Shown here one piece after another: positions 27,330-37,006 of a stretch of 51,748 bases of DNA. Under the pieces are notes generated by a model that was not told the origin of the DNA, ran no database searches, and worked only from the letters and a program-made list of their open reading frames with translations. Origin of the DNA: Calditerrivibrio sp. (GTDB taxonomy: Bacteria; Chrysiogenota; Deferribacteres; Deferribacterales; Calditerrivibrionaceae); the NCBI GenBank assembly GCA_026415135.1, contig JAOAHS010000042.1, positions 1-51,748 on the forward strand, written 5' to 3'. A program made the position numbers and the translations under genes. Every line of letters starts with the position of its first letter. Positions within the stretch are counted from its first letter, which is position 1.

Positions 27330-28108
27330 AGGTTTTTAGATCGATTACCATCTTTGATGTGGTGGATATTGCAATAATTGCCTTTTTGATCTACAGAGTC
27401 CTTTTGCTAATAAAGGGGACAATCGCCCTAAGGATGACGCTGGGGGTTATAATTATACTTATTTTTTCATCATTTTCTACACTTTTTGGTTTTAAAGCTA
27501 CAAGTTGGGTATTGAGCAACTTGACTGGTTATCTTTTTCTTTCTATCATTATACTTTTTCAGCCTGAGATAAGAAGGGCTTTGGCAATCATAGGGGATAC
27601 AAAAGTCTTTAATAAAAACAATAGTCTAAATCTTTTTATTATAGATGAGATTGTAAAGGCTGTAACAGTGTTAGCCAATAAGCAGATAGGAGCCTTGATA
27701 GTAATCCAAAGGGAAATCGATCTGTTACCTTATATTCAGGTGGGTACAACGCTAAATTCTGATCTTAATAAGGATATTCTTATAAGTATATTTATCCCCC
27801 ATTCCCCTTTGCACGATGGTGCTGTGATAGTAATTAATGGGAAAATTACTTATGCAGGGACAATCTTACCTCTTACAAAAAGGGTTGATCTGGATAAGAA
27901 GTTTGGTACTAGACATAGGGCAGCAATGGGTATTACTGAAGAGACGGACGCTGTTTGTATTGTAGTTAGCGAAGAAAGGGGGACCATTACCGTTTCGTAT
28001 AGAGGGAATTTCACATCTGAACTTGACTCAGATACCTTAAGGGAGACGTTGCATAATATATTTAAAATTGATTCCATCAAAGAGGTCCATCATGATGCTG
28101 AGCAATAA
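27323..28108 (+). CDS. cdaA: Diadenylate cyclase (c-di-AMP synthase), CdaA type
   Basis: CdaA (261 residues) is a membrane enzyme making c-di-AMP from two ATP. Three hydrophobic segments (about 8-30, 36-55 and 62-80) precede the DAC domain with the catalytic DGA at 165-167 (HSPLHDGAVIV) and GTRHRAAMG near 195-203. It overlaps folP by seven bases and the cdaR gene by 17. cdaA-cdaR-glmM is the classic Firmicutes order, where c-di-AMP links potassium/osmotic balance to peptidoglycan precursor supply. Confidence 0.95.
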   Translation: MLEVFRSITIFDVVDIAIIAFLIYRVLLLIKGTIALRMTLGVIIILIFSSFSTLFGFKATSWVLSNLTGYLFLSIIILFQPEIRRALAIIGDTKVFNKNNSLNLFIIDEIVKAVTVLANKQIGALIVIQREIDLLPYIQVGTTLNSDLNKDILISIFIPHSPLHDGAVIVINGKITYAGTILPLTKRVDLDKKFGTRHRAAMGITEETDAVCIVVSEERGTITVSYRGNFTSELDSDTLRETLHNIFKIDSIKEVHHDAEQ

Positions 28109-28994
28109 TTTGTTAAAATTGATCAGCATATTATTGGCCATTATAGTGTGGTTTATTGTGGCTACATCAGAACAGCAAGAGACAAGCTTTTATGTGCCAG
28201 TTAAATTTAAAAATGAGATGGAAGGGTTAAAAGCTTTTACCGATACAAACCTCGTTTCTGTTCTTGTTAAAGGGCCCAAGATATCTATGAAATCTTTTAC
28301 ATTTAATGATATAAAGATCGAAATTGATCTTTCTGGGTTTCAACATGGGGAGTACCTGTATAGAATAAAACCATCAGATATTATATTGCCATCTGGGATA
28401 AGTCTGATAAGAGTAGAACCACAGGATGTAAGAATAACCATCGATAAGGTTGGTAAGAAACAGGTTAAGGTTGTGCCAAGTTTTGTTGGTGAATTAAAAG
28501 ATGGGTATAAGATCGTTTCTGTAAATATTAACCCCCAAACAGTTACAATCTTCGGTACTAACAAGAAAATCAGACTTTTGGAAAATGTTGAAACACTACC
28601 TATAAACCTGTCAGATGCAAGTAGATCCTTCAAACAAAAGATAGGGATAAAGGTAACTGATGTGATTTCAGATGCAAAACCCCAAGAAGTGGAAGTGGAA
28701 GTTAAGATAGCTGAAAATATAATAGAAAAGACATTTTTTAACATCCCTGTATTGCTGGAAAGACCATGGGGTGGTTTGAGGTTTAGGGTTTTATCAAAGG
28801 ACAGGGTAGATATTACAGTCAAAGGTAGAAGCGATAAGATAATTAGTTTGGATAATCTGTCTATTAAGGCTAATACTACAGGGATCACTCAAAAGGGTAT
28901 TTACAATGTTCCTCTAAAGGTGTTAAATCTTCCCGGTGATGTGGAATTGTTACAAGTGGAACCAAAGAGTATAAAGATAGAGGTAACACAATGA
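28092..28994 (+). CDS. cdaR: YbbR-domain protein, CdaA regulator-like
   Basis: This 300-residue protein has one N-terminal membrane anchor (LLKLISILLAIIVWFIVATS) and several YbbR repeats facing the periplasm. Examples are FYVPVKFKNEMEGL, VKVVPSFVGELKDGYKIVSV and FFNIPVLLERPWGGLRF. In Firmicutes the orthologue CdaR binds and modulates CdaA. I choose ATG 28092 with AGAGGT upstream; the open frame from TTG 28068 adds eight unlikely residues. It lies between cdaA and glmM with overlaps on both sides. Confidence 0.88.
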   Translation: MMLSNNLLKLISILLAIIVWFIVATSEQQETSFYVPVKFKNEMEGLKAFTDTNLVSVLVKGPKISMKSFTFNDIKIEIDLSGFQHGEYLYRIKPSDIILPSGISLIRVEPQDVRITIDKVGKKQVKVVPSFVGELKDGYKIVSVNINPQTVTIFGTNKKIRLLENVETLPINLSDASRSFKQKIGIKVTDVISDAKPQEVEVEVKIAENIIEKTFFNIPVLLERPWGGLRFRVLSKDRVDITVKGRSDKIISLDNLSIKANTTGITQKGIYNVPLKVLNLPGDVELLQVEPKSIKIEVTQ

Positions 28995-30343
28995 GAAAGT
29001 ATTTTGGAACAGATGGTGTTAGGGGAAAGGCTAATTTATACCCTATGACACCAGACTTTGCACTCAAGCTTGGTCAGGCTGCGGCAAAAGTTTTTAGAAA
29101 TGGCCATAAAAAACATAGGATAGTTATTGGTAAGGATACAAGGGTTTCTTCTTATATGTTTGAATATGCCATAGCCTCTGGGCTTTGTTCAATGGGTATG
29201 GATGTTGTACTTGTGGGTGTTTTGCCAACTCCTGCTATATCGTTTATAACAAGAAGTCTCCGGGCGGATGCAGGTATAGTTATCTCAGCATCTCATAACC
29301 CTTACTACGACAACGGGATTAAGTTTTTTTCCAGTGATGGGTACAAGCTGCCGGACGAGTTAGAACTTCAGATTGAGAAGATTATAGATGACAATATGAT
29401 AGAACTTGAACCCATCATAGGTAGGGTAACAAGAATTGAGACTGCTATTGGAAGGTATGTGGAGTTTGCCAAAAGCTCCTTTGATAAGAACTATGATCTA
29501 AGTGGTCTAAAGATAGTAGTGGATTGTGCTAATGGGGCAACGTATAAGGTTGCTCCGATGGCTTTTGCTGAACTTGGTGCTGATATTGTGATCATAAATG
29601 ACAAACCGAATGGATATAACATAAATGATAACTGTGGAGCTGTTTATCCTGAAGAGCTTGCTAAAAAGGTGATTGAGGTTGGAGCAGATGTTGGTGTATC
29701 CTTTGATGGGGATGGGGATAGAGCTATCTTTGTAGATGAAAATGGTTCTATTGTTGATGGGGATTATGTGTTGGGCATTTGTGGTAGATTCATGAAGGAG
29801 AGGGGGCTATTAAAAAATAACACGCTTGTAGCTACTGTGATGAGTAATCTGGGTTTCGAGAGGTCTTTAAATAAGATAGGTATTTATGTAGAACGCTGTG
29901 ATGTGGGAGATAGATATGTTATAGAAAAGATGAGATATCTGGATCTGAATCTCGGAGGAGAGCAGTCTGGGCATGTTATCTTTAGCGATTATAATACTAC
30001 TGGGGATGGTTTAATTACAGCCCTTCAGCTTTTCAAGGTGATGGTTTTGTCTGGGAAAAGGTTGAGTGAATTGCAGGAGTTTATATCTACGTATCCCCAA
30101 GTGCTCAAGAACGTTTCTGTGAATAAAAAGATACCGATCAAAGATCTTCCCAAGACAACCCACCTCATAAAGGAGTTTTCTGACCAACTTGGACAGGAGG
30201 GTAGAATCTTTGTAAGGTATTCTGGGACAGAAAATAAATTAAGGGTTATGGTGGAGGGTCAGGACTATAGTAAAATAGATTATATAGCAAACTCTATTTC
30301 GGCTACTGCTGTAAAAGAAATAAACGGTTGGAGTATGGAATGA
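28991..30343 (+). CDS. glmM: Phosphoglucosamine mutase
   Basis: GlmM (450 residues) converts glucosamine 6-phosphate to glucosamine 1-phosphate for UDP-GlcNAc, the precursor of both peptidoglycan and lipid A. Signatures are YFGTDGVRG at the start, catalytic S101 in ISASHNPYYDNG, the metal-binding DGDGDRAIFVD, and GEQSGHVIF. It overlaps cdaR by four bases (ATGA), and in the CdaA system GlmM is known to interact with and inhibit the cyclase. Confidence 0.96.
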   Translation: MRKYFGTDGVRGKANLYPMTPDFALKLGQAAAKVFRNGHKKHRIVIGKDTRVSSYMFEYAIASGLCSMGMDVVLVGVLPTPAISFITRSLRADAGIVISASHNPYYDNGIKFFSSDGYKLPDELELQIEKIIDDNMIELEPIIGRVTRIETAIGRYVEFAKSSFDKNYDLSGLKIVVDCANGATYKVAPMAFAELGADIVIINDKPNGYNINDNCGAVYPEELAKKVIEVGADVGVSFDGDGDRAIFVDENGSIVDGDYVLGICGRFMKERGLLKNNTLVATVMSNLGFERSLNKIGIYVERCDVGDRYVIEKMRYLDLNLGGEQSGHVIFSDYNTTGDGLITALQLFKVMVLSGKRLSELQEFISTYPQVLKNVSVNKKIPIKDLPKTTHLIKEFSDQLGQEGRIFVRYSGTENKLRVMVEGQDYSKIDYIANSISATAVKEINGWSME

Positions 30344-31068
30344 CGAAGTTGGGTGTAAATATTGACCATGTGGCCACTATTAGACAGGCAAGAAAGGGTA
30401 AAGAACCTGATCCTGTTCACGCAGCTGTTTTAGCTGAATTAGGTGGAGCTGATGGTATTACTGTACATCTGAGGGAGGATAGGCGTCATATACAGGAAAG
30501 GGATATATTTCTCCTTAAGGAGACGATAAAAGTAAAGTTAAATTTCGAAATGGCTTGCTATGATGATATTGTGGAGATAGCTTTGAGGTTGCATCCTAAT
30601 ACCTGTACCCTTGTTCCAGAGAAGAGACAGGAGCTCACCACTGAAGGGGGGTTGGATGTGATTAACAATTTTGATCTTGTAGCCAAAACGGTGGACGTTT
30701 TACAGTCTAACGGGATCGAAGTAAGTTTATTTATTGATCCAGATAAGGTCCAGATAGAAAAGGCGCTCCAGACAGGTGCAAAATATATAGAGATACATAC
30801 TGGTAAATTTGCTGAAGCGGAAAATACCCCAGATTATGCTTTGGAGTTAAAGAAGATTGAGATCGCTGCTAAGTATGCTTCAGAGCTTGGGTTTATTGTG
30901 AATGCAGGACATGGTCTAAATTACAGAAATGTTGTAGACTTGTGCGGGGTGTTTCATTTCTATGAGCTTAATATTGGTCATTCTATAGTATCAAGAGCTG
31001 TTTTGGTGGGTTTTGAAAGAGCAGTCAGAGAGATGAAAAACATTTTGGATAGGTTCCATAAAGAGTAA
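30340..31068 (+). CDS. pdxJ: Pyridoxine 5'-phosphate synthase
   Basis: PdxJ (242 residues) condenses 1-deoxyxylulose 5-phosphate with an aminoacetone phosphate to make pyridoxine phosphate (DXP-dependent vitamin B6 route). The protein starts TKLGVNIDHVATIRQAR after Met; GADGITVHLREDRRHI and NAGHGLNY are family motifs. The ATG at 30340 overlaps the glmM stop and has GGAG upstream; the earlier in-frame ATG at 30328 is less suitable. pdxJ-acpS is a common bacterial pair. Confidence 0.95.
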   Translation: MTKLGVNIDHVATIRQARKGKEPDPVHAAVLAELGGADGITVHLREDRRHIQERDIFLLKETIKVKLNFEMACYDDIVEIALRLHPNTCTLVPEKRQELTTEGGLDVINNFDLVAKTVDVLQSNGIEVSLFIDPDKVQIEKALQTGAKYIEIHTGKFAEAENTPDYALELKKIEIAAKYASELGFIVNAGHGLNYRNVVDLCGVFHFYELNIGHSIVSRAVLVGFERAVREMKNILDRFHKE

Positions 31069-31071
31069 TGT

Positions 31072-31416
31072 ATGTTGGGCTGTGATATTGTTGAAATAGA
31101 TAGAATAGATAGTGCTTTAAAAAGGTTTGGGGATAAATTTTTAAATCGTATATTGACCGAAAGGGAAAAAGAGATTTATAATAAAAGGGGTGGTTCCCTT
31201 CAGTTTTTGTCTGGAAGGTTTGCTGCAAAAGAATCTATCTCTAAGAGTTTTAAAACTGGTATAGGTTCTCAGCTCTCTTTTAGGGATATAGAGATACTAA
31301 ATGGTGAAAAAGGTGAACCGATTGTGTTTTTAAAAGGGATAAAAAGAGAGGATATTGAGGTTTCAATTTCACATGGTAGGGATTATTCTATTGCGGTTAG
31401 TATTTTAAAGGGGTGA
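31072..31416 (+). CDS. acpS: Holo-[acyl-carrier-protein] synthase
   Basis: AcpS (114 residues) transfers phosphopantetheine from CoA to acyl carrier protein. The N-terminal GCDIVEIDRIDSAL and the central RFAAKESISKSF are the magnesium and CoA-binding motifs. VSISHGRDYSIAV at the C-terminus is also typical. It starts three bases after pdxJ. Confidence 0.93.
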   Translation: MLGCDIVEIDRIDSALKRFGDKFLNRILTEREKEIYNKRGGSLQFLSGRFAAKESISKSFKTGIGSQLSFRDIEILNGEKGEPIVFLKGIKREDIEVSISHGRDYSIAVSILKG

Positions 31417-31419
31417 TAA

Positions 31420-32151
31420 GTGAACGCTGCTGTTGTTATACCTGCTAGATATGGTTCTACCAGACTTGAGGGTAAACCTTTAAAGGAGATTGCTGGTGTC
31501 CCTATGATTGTCTGGGTGATACAAAATTGTAAGAAAAGTAAAGCGGATAGAGTCATTGTTGTCACTGATGACAATAGGATATTTGATGAATGCCGTAAAA
31601 TAGAAGGGGTAGAGGTGACTTTGAGCGATCCAGATCTCCCCTCTGGGACGGATAGAGTTGCTCAAGTAGCCAAGTATTTGGAAAGTGATATAATCATAAA
31701 TGTTCAGGGTGATGAGCCTTTTATCGACCCTAAGTTAATAGACGATATGATAGATGATTTGGCAAAAGGTGATGCCGTAATGAATACAGCATGTGTATCT
31801 ATTGATCCTGATACTGCCAGAAACCCCAATACTGTTAAGGTAGTACTGGACAAGGATGGATATGCTATATATTTTTCGAGATCAGTTATCCCTTTTGACA
31901 GGGATGGTCATGGTAGAGTGGAGTATTTAAAGCATATCGGCATCTATGGATACCGGAGGAGTTTTCTTAGGGTGTTTACATCACTGGAGAAGTCATTTTT
32001 GGAGGAGATAGAAAAACTGGAGCAGCTGAGGGCAATTGAAAATGGCTATAAGATCAAGGTGATAAAGACTAACTATAGAGGTATTTCTGTGGATACGGAG
32101 GAGGATCTTATTGAGGCAAATAAATATGCTAAGAGGTTGTTAAATGGCTAA
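31420..32151 (+). CDS. kdsB: 3-deoxy-manno-octulosonate cytidylyltransferase (CMP-Kdo synthetase)
   Basis: KdsB (243 residues) activates Kdo with CTP for transfer to lipid A. It has [16 protein letters not shown] at the N-terminus, NVQGDEPFI and [13 protein letters not shown]. The start is GTG at 31420, three bases after the acpS stop. The gene that follows, pyrG, makes its CTP substrate, a clear functional coupling. It opens the Kdo part of the block. Confidence 0.95.
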   Translation: MNAAVVIPARYGSTRLEGKPLKEIAGVPMIVWVIQNCKKSKADRVIVVTDDNRIFDECRKIEGVEVTLSDPDLPSGTDRVAQVAKYLESDIIINVQGDEPFIDPKLIDDMIDDLAKGDAVMNTACVSIDPDTARNPNTVKVVLDKDGYAIYFSRSVIPFDRDGHGRVEYLKHIGIYGYRRSFLRVFTSLEKSFLEEIEKLEQLRAIENGYKIKVIKTNYRGISVDTEEDLIEANKYAKRLLNG

Positions 32152-33766
32152 GTTTATTTTTGTGACAGGTGGTGTACTTTCTTCATTGGGTAAAGGTATC
32201 ACTGCGGCATCGTTGGGTACCCTTTTGGAACTTAGAGGATATAAGGTGATAATAAAGAAGTTTGATCCCTATTTGAATGTTGATCCCGGCACAATGAGCC
32301 CTTTTCAGCACGGCGAGGTCTTTGTTACGGAGGATGGTGCGGAAACAGATCTTGATCTCGGCCACTACGAAAGGTTTCTCAACTCATATACCAACAGGGA
32401 CTGTAATGTAACTACCGGGAAGATATATCATCATGTTATAGAAAAAGAGAGAAAAGGGGATTATTTGGGGGCCACTGTTCAGGTTATTCCCCATATCACC
32501 GATGAAATAAAAAACAACATAAGGAAGCTCTCCTCAGACTTCGATATTGTGATTGTGGAGATTGGGGGTACTGTTGGTGATATTGAGAGTTTACCATTTT
32601 TGGAGGCGATAAGGCAGCTGAGATTCGATCTGGATGAAAAGGATGTGGTTTATATACATGTTACTCTTGTACCATATATCAAAAGTGCTGGTGAATTGAA
32701 GACCAAGCCCACCCAGCACTCTGTAAAGGAGTTAAGGGAGATAGGTATACAACCTGATATTCTTGTATGTCGTTCAGAGTACCCCCTTAACGATTCGATC
32801 AGAAAAAAGATAGCCCTTTTTTGCAACATTTCAAAGGATGGTGTAATAAACGCTATCGATGCGTCAAGTATTTATCAGGTACCGCTCTTGCTTCATAGTG
32901 AGGGGATTGATAGAGTAGTTTTACAAAAGTTAAACCTTCCTGAAGGAAGCCTTGATCTCTCAAAGTGGGAAGAGATCGTCTTTAGGCTCAATAATCCAGA
33001 AGGTGAGGTGACAATAGGTGTAGTTGGAAAGTATGTGGACCTTAAAGATGCATATATAAGTTTGAATGAAGCCCTAACTCATGGTGGTATAAAAAATAAG
33101 CTGAGAGTCAATGTTAAGTGGATAGATGCTGAAGATTTAGAAAAGATGCCTCCAGATAAATTTTTTGAAGATGTTAATGGTATTTTGGTGCCAGGTGGTT
33201 TTGGCGATAGGGGAGTTGAGGGTAAGATCAATGCAGTGAATTTTGCAAGGGTAAAGAATATCCCCTTTTTCGGGATATGTTTGGGGATGCAGTGTGCAGT
33301 CATAGAGTTTGCGAGAAATGTTCTTAGGATGGAAGGGGCTAATAGCGTTGAGTTTAATGCAAAAACTCCTTATCCTGTAATCGATTATATGAATGAACAA
33401 AAGAATATAAAGAAACTGGGTGGAACGATGAGATTGGGTGGGTACAAATGTACCATCAAAGAAGATACACTGGCTTTCAAATGTTATGGTGTGGGAGAGA
33501 TCATTGAAAGGCATAGGCATAGATTGGAGTTTAACAATAAGTTTAGAGAGGACTTTTTAAAAGGTGGTGTGACGATATCCGGTTATAATCTGGAAAAAGA
33601 TCTGGTTGAGATTATTGAGATTAAGTCTCATAGATGGTTTTTGGGATGTCAGTTTCATCCCGAGTTTAAGTCTAAGCCTACGAACCCCCATCCGTTGTTT
33701 AGCTCCTTTATATCTGCTGCTTATAAATATAAGAACGAAAAGGATGAAAAGGTGGTAATACAATGA
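32144..33766 (+). CDS. pyrG: CTP synthase
   Basis: PyrG (540 residues) makes CTP from UTP with glutamine nitrogen. The N-terminal synthase domain begins [20 protein letters not shown]. The C-terminal class I amidotransferase has the nucleophile in [10 protein letters not shown] and the His-Glu pair in FHPEF. It overlaps kdsB by eight bases and kdsA by four, so the cell makes CTP and CMP-Kdo synthetase from linked frames. Confidence 0.97.
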   Translation: MAKFIFVTGGVLSSLGKGITAASLGTLLELRGYKVIIKKFDPYLNVDPGTMSPFQHGEVFVTEDGAETDLDLGHYERFLNSYTNRDCNVTTGKIYHHVIEKERKGDYLGATVQVIPHITDEIKNNIRKLSSDFDIVIVEIGGTVGDIESLPFLEAIRQLRFDLDEKDVVYIHVTLVPYIKSAGELKTKPTQHSVKELREIGIQPDILVCRSEYPLNDSIRKKIALFCNISKDGVINAIDASSIYQVPLLLHSEGIDRVVLQKLNLPEGSLDLSKWEEIVFRLNNPEGEVTIGVVGKYVDLKDAYISLNEALTHGGIKNKLRVNVKWIDAEDLEKMPPDKFFEDVNGILVPGGFGDRGVEGKINAVNFARVKNIPFFGICLGMQCAVIEFARNVLRMEGANSVEFNAKTPYPVIDYMNEQKNIKKLGGTMRLGGYKCTIKEDTLAFKCYGVGEIIERHRHRLEFNNKFREDFLKGGVTISGYNLEKDLVEIIEIKSHRWFLGCQFHPEFKSKPTNPHPLFSSFISAAYKYKNEKDEKVVIQ

Positions 33767-34530
33767 TACTTTTTGCAGGTCCTTGTGTTATTGAGAATAA
33801 AGAGCTGCTGGATGAGGTGTGTGCATTCCTCAAGGGTGTTGTTTCGAAATACAATGATGTGGAGTTTTATTTTAAATCTTCATACGATAAGGCCAATAGA
33901 TCTTCGGCAGATGGTTACAGGGGGCCAGGCATCGATGATGGTTTGATGATGTTGGATTATGTGAAAAGGAAGTATGGGGTTGGTATTATTACCGATGTTC
34001 ATCAGGTGGAAGAAGTGGAAAAGGCTAGTAGGGTAGCCGATGTTATACAAGTACCGGCATTTTTATCAAGACAAACAGATCTGCTGGAAGCTGTTGCTAA
34101 AAGTGGTAAAACGGTAAATGTGAAAAAAGGGCAGTTTCTTGCACCTTGGGATATGGGTAATGTCAAGGAAAAGTTAAAAAGATGTGGGGCTAAAAGGATT
34201 GTCTTTACCGAAAGGGGTGCTTCCTTTGGTTATAATAACCTTGTGGTGGACTTTAGATCTTTTCCAATCATGAAAAGTTTGGGGGTGGAAGTGGTGTTTG
34301 ATGCTACCCATTCTTTGCAACTACCGGGAGGGAAAGGTAGTAGTTCCGATGGACAAAGGGGTTTTATCCCTTATCTTGCCAGAGCTGCTGCTGCCTGTGG
34401 GGTAGATGGTTTCTTTTTTGAGGTTCATCCTGAGCCGGATAAAGCACTTTGTGATGGGCCTAATATGGTAGATTTTAGAATGTTTCAGGATATATTTGAT
34501 GCGATAATGAGGATTAGGTCTGTTTTATGA
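33763..34530 (+). CDS. kdsA: Kdo 8-phosphate synthase
   Basis: KdsA (255 residues) condenses arabinose 5-phosphate with phosphoenolpyruvate. The motifs [31 protein letters not shown] and [11 protein letters not shown] are characteristic. The 'N' in TVNVKKGQF, at the position that decides metal dependence in this family, suggests the metal-independent type; this rests on family knowledge. Overlaps of four bases link it to pyrG and kdsD. Confidence 0.95.
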   Translation: MILFAGPCVIENKELLDEVCAFLKGVVSKYNDVEFYFKSSYDKANRSSADGYRGPGIDDGLMMLDYVKRKYGVGIITDVHQVEEVEKASRVADVIQVPAFLSRQTDLLEAVAKSGKTVNVKKGQFLAPWDMGNVKEKLKRCGAKRIVFTERGASFGYNNLVVDFRSFPIMKSLGVEVVFDATHSLQLPGGKGSSSDGQRGFIPYLARAAAACGVDGFFFEVHPEPDKALCDGPNMVDFRMFQDIFDAIMRIRSVL

Positions 34531-35489
34531 ATCTGCTTAATATTGCCAAAGAGACAATGAAGATAGAGGCTGATGCCATTTTGAGGGCTATGGATCGCCT
34601 TGATGAAAACTTTGAAAAGGCTGTACATATTATTCTTAAGTGTGAAGGTAGAGTAATTGTTACAGGTATGGGTAAATCAGGGTTGATAGGTAAAAAAATT
34701 GCAGCTACCTTGTCATCGACTGGGACCCCTTCCATATTTTTGCATCCTGCTGAAGGTGTCCATGGTGATCTTGGAGTTATTACCAGTAAAGATTGTATAA
34801 TAGCCATTTCAAATAGTGGTGAGACGGATGAATTGATATCCATTTTACCTGTGATAAAGATGCTTGGTGTTAAGATCATAGCTTTGGTGGGTAGGACTGA
34901 CTCAACGCTGGCTAAAAAATCTGACTGTGTGATAGATGCATCGGTTTTAAGGGAAGCGTGCCCCCTTAATTTAGCACCTACAGCTTCCACTACTGTGGCT
35001 CTTGCTTTGGGGGATGCTTTGGCGGTGGTTTTACTTAACAAAAGGGGTTTTAAAAAAGAGGATTTTGCCATGTTTCATCCCTCTGGTGCACTTGGAAAAA
35101 GATTGCTTATAAAGGTTGAGGATCTGTATCACACAGGTGATGAATTGCCAGTTGTTAAAGCAGATAGTAAGGTTTCTGATTCAATTTTTGAGATGACAAG
35201 CAAAGGTTTTGGTTGTACAACTGTGGTTGATGATTCCGGTAAGCTCATCGGAATCTTAACTGATGGTGATTTAAGAAGGGGTATGCAAAAGTTTAGAGAT
35301 CTTTTTGATAGAAAGGTTATAGATGTATGCACCCTCAATCCAAAAACGATAGATAAGGATGAACTGGCTGCCACAGCATTACAGATTATGGAGAGCAAAT
35401 CGATTACCTCCCTTATTACTGTGGATAAGGATGGTAAACCGGAGGGTATCATCCATATACATGACATTTTAAAAAAGGGGATAGTATGA
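34527..35489 (+). CDS. kdsD: Arabinose-5-phosphate isomerase
   Basis: KdsD/KpsF (320 residues) turns ribulose 5-phosphate into arabinose 5-phosphate, the first Kdo step. An N-terminal SIS sugar-isomerase domain (GRVIVTGMGKSGLIGKKIA, ISNSGETDELI) is followed by two CBS domains (about 205-320). The sequence context kdsA-kdsD-kdsC confirms the role in Kdo synthesis over a capsule-specific KpsF. Its ATG overlaps the kdsA stop (ATGA). Confidence 0.95.
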   Translation: MNLLNIAKETMKIEADAILRAMDRLDENFEKAVHIILKCEGRVIVTGMGKSGLIGKKIAATLSSTGTPSIFLHPAEGVHGDLGVITSKDCIIAISNSGETDELISILPVIKMLGVKIIALVGRTDSTLAKKSDCVIDASVLREACPLNLAPTASTTVALALGDALAVVLLNKRGFKKEDFAMFHPSGALGKRLLIKVEDLYHTGDELPVVKADSKVSDSIFEMTSKGFGCTTVVDDSGKLIGILTDGDLRRGMQKFRDLFDRKVIDVCTLNPKTIDKDELAATALQIMESKSITSLITVDKDGKPEGIIHIHDILKKGIV

Positions 35490-35986
35490 ACATTAAACTT
35501 TTGATAATGGATGTAGATGGTGTATTAACGGATGGTAAGATTACCTATACTGCTTCTGGTGAGGAGATAAAATCCTTTCATGTTAGGGATGGTCTCGGAA
35601 TAAAACTTGCGAAAAAGTACGGGATAGAGCTTGCTATAATCTCGGCAAGGTATTCTAAGATAACAGAGATCCGCGCTCAGGAACTGGGTATAGAGCATGT
35701 ATATCAAGGACATTTTGAAAAACTGGATATATATGAGGAGATAAAGAAAAAGTTGGATGTCACTGATGATAAAATATCCTTTATTGGTGATGATCTAAAT
35801 GACATACCTATACTTAAAAGAGTTGGTTTGCCGGCTACAGTATCAGATGCCCCAGATGTGGTAAAAAGGTTTGCCCAGATAGTTACTCCCCAGCCTGGAG
35901 GTCAAGGTGCGGTAAGACACCTTATAGAAATAATTTTAAAGAGAAATGTTAAGTGGGAAGAAATAGTAAACTCATATTCCTTGTAA
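35486..35986 (+). CDS. kdsC: Kdo 8-phosphate phosphatase
   Basis: KdsC (166 residues) is a HAD-superfamily phosphatase releasing Kdo. The catalytic DVDGVLTDGKI (motif I), the Ser in AIISARYSK (motif II) and FIGDDLNDIPIL (motif IV) are present. Its end overlaps the lptC start by 34 bases. It completes the four Kdo genes kdsB, kdsA, kdsD and kdsC in this block. Confidence 0.94.
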   Translation: MNIKLLIMDVDGVLTDGKITYTASGEEIKSFHVRDGLGIKLAKKYGIELAIISARYSKITEIRAQELGIEHVYQGHFEKLDIYEEIKKKLDVTDDKISFIGDDLNDIPILKRVGLPATVSDAPDVVKRFAQIVTPQPGGQGAVRHLIEIILKRNVKWEEIVNSYSL

Positions 35987-36489
35987 TTACATCTCTGGTA
36001 TGTATCGCCATTGGTTATAGCATCTATGTAGATATAAATAAACCTAAAAAGATTGAAAAGAAAGAAGTGATCTCTTTTATTGAGGATTTCTCAATGAAAG
36101 CTAACATCGATAGCGGAGGGTTTTATAGGTTAAAAGCCAAAAAAGCTTACCTATTTCTTGAACAAGAAAAGGTGGATTTTGAAGGGTGTGATTTTTATTA
36201 CTACGATTTAAAGAAGGAGATAAGTGGTGTTTCTGATAAATGTTTTTTTGAAAGGGATAAGCAGGTTGTGCTTGAGAAAAATGTTGCTGGTAGTTACAAT
36301 AATTTAAAGATCACCACTAAAGAAGATAGTAAATTGGTGTATGATATAAAAAAGGCTTCGGGTTTTGTGACAGGCGAAGTTATGGCTATGGATGATAGAA
36401 ATTTTATAAGATCTAACAGATTGAATTTTGATAAGGATAAAGTATATGTGGAGTTTATAGGTAATGTTGAGGTGAAATATGAAAAGTAA
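35953..36489 (+). CDS. lptC: LPS export protein LptC
   Basis: This 178-residue protein has an N-terminal membrane anchor (KLIFLVITSLVCIAIGYSIYV) and a periplasmic domain of LptC type. It is the anchored link passing LPS from the LptBFG transporter to LptA. The start is GTG at 35953 inside the kdsC end. Sequence similarity alone is modest, as usual for LptC; its place between kdsC and lptA makes the call reliable. Confidence 0.88.
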   Translation: MGRNSKLIFLVITSLVCIAIGYSIYVDINKPKKIEKKEVISFIEDFSMKANIDSGGFYRLKAKKAYLFLEQEKVDFEGCDFYYYDLKKEISGVSDKCFFERDKQVVLEKNVAGSYNNLKITTKEDSKLVYDIKKASGFVTGEVMAMDDRNFIRSNRLNFDKDKVYVEFIGNVEVKYEK

Positions 36490-37006
36490 AATATTTGTTC
36501 TATTTCTTTTGGTGTTTATTACGACTGGTTTTGCAAGTGATCGCTACCCTATCAATATCGAGTCAGATAGTGTGAAATATTTTGGTAAAGAACAGTATTC
36601 TCTTTTTATTGGAAATGTAAGGGCTACCCACAAAGAGATGAAACTTTTTGCAGATGAGATGAAGGTGGTTTTTGATAAAAACAGGGAAGTGGAAACAATC
36701 TTCTGTACTGGCAATGTTAAAATGGTAAAAGAGGGGATGTACTCCCTATCTAAGGAAGCTGAGATTAGGTTGAAGGAGAATGTTCTTGTTCTTAAAGGAG
36801 ATGCAAAAGTTTGGCAGGGAGAAAATTATCTTGAAGGTAACGAAGTAATAGTATATAATAATGACAACAGAGTAATTGTAAACAAAGCTGAAAACAAACG
36901 GGTTAAAGTAATTTTTTATCCAGATAATAAAACACAGGGAAGTTTTGGTGGGAATAAAGACAAAGAATCTCAAAAAGATATACAAAAAAAGAACAGTGGT
37001 AGATGA
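36479..37006 (+). CDS. lptA: LPS transport periplasmic protein LptA
   Basis: LptA (175 residues) forms the periplasmic bridge that carries LPS to the outer membrane. A signal peptide (SKIFVLFLLVFITTGFAS) is followed by the beta-jellyroll OstA/LptA domain (DRYPINIESDSVKYFGKEQY, FCTGNVKMVKEGMYSLSKEA). A polar, lysine-rich tail ends the protein. Its last 59-62 bases overlap the lptB start in another frame, so tail and LptB N-terminus are encoded by the same DNA. Confidence 0.9.
   Translation: MKSKIFVLFLLVFITTGFASDRYPINIESDSVKYFGKEQYSLFIGNVRATHKEMKLFADEMKVVFDKNREVETIFCTGNVKMVKEGMYSLSKEAEIRLKENVLVLKGDAKVWQGENYLEGNEVIVYNNDNRVIVNKAENKRVKVIFYPDNKTQGSFGGNKDKESQKDIQKKNSGR

Noticed and set aside
28340-28888. 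182-aa minus-strand open frame within cdaR
   Set aside because: It is antisense to a conserved gene, with no ribosome binding site or family resemblance; long shadow frames are expected in this A+T-rich coding DNA.
34514-35071. 185-aa minus-strand open frame within kdsD
   Set aside because: It is the reverse-frame shadow of a well conserved isomerase; no promoter, ribosome binding site or domain supports it.
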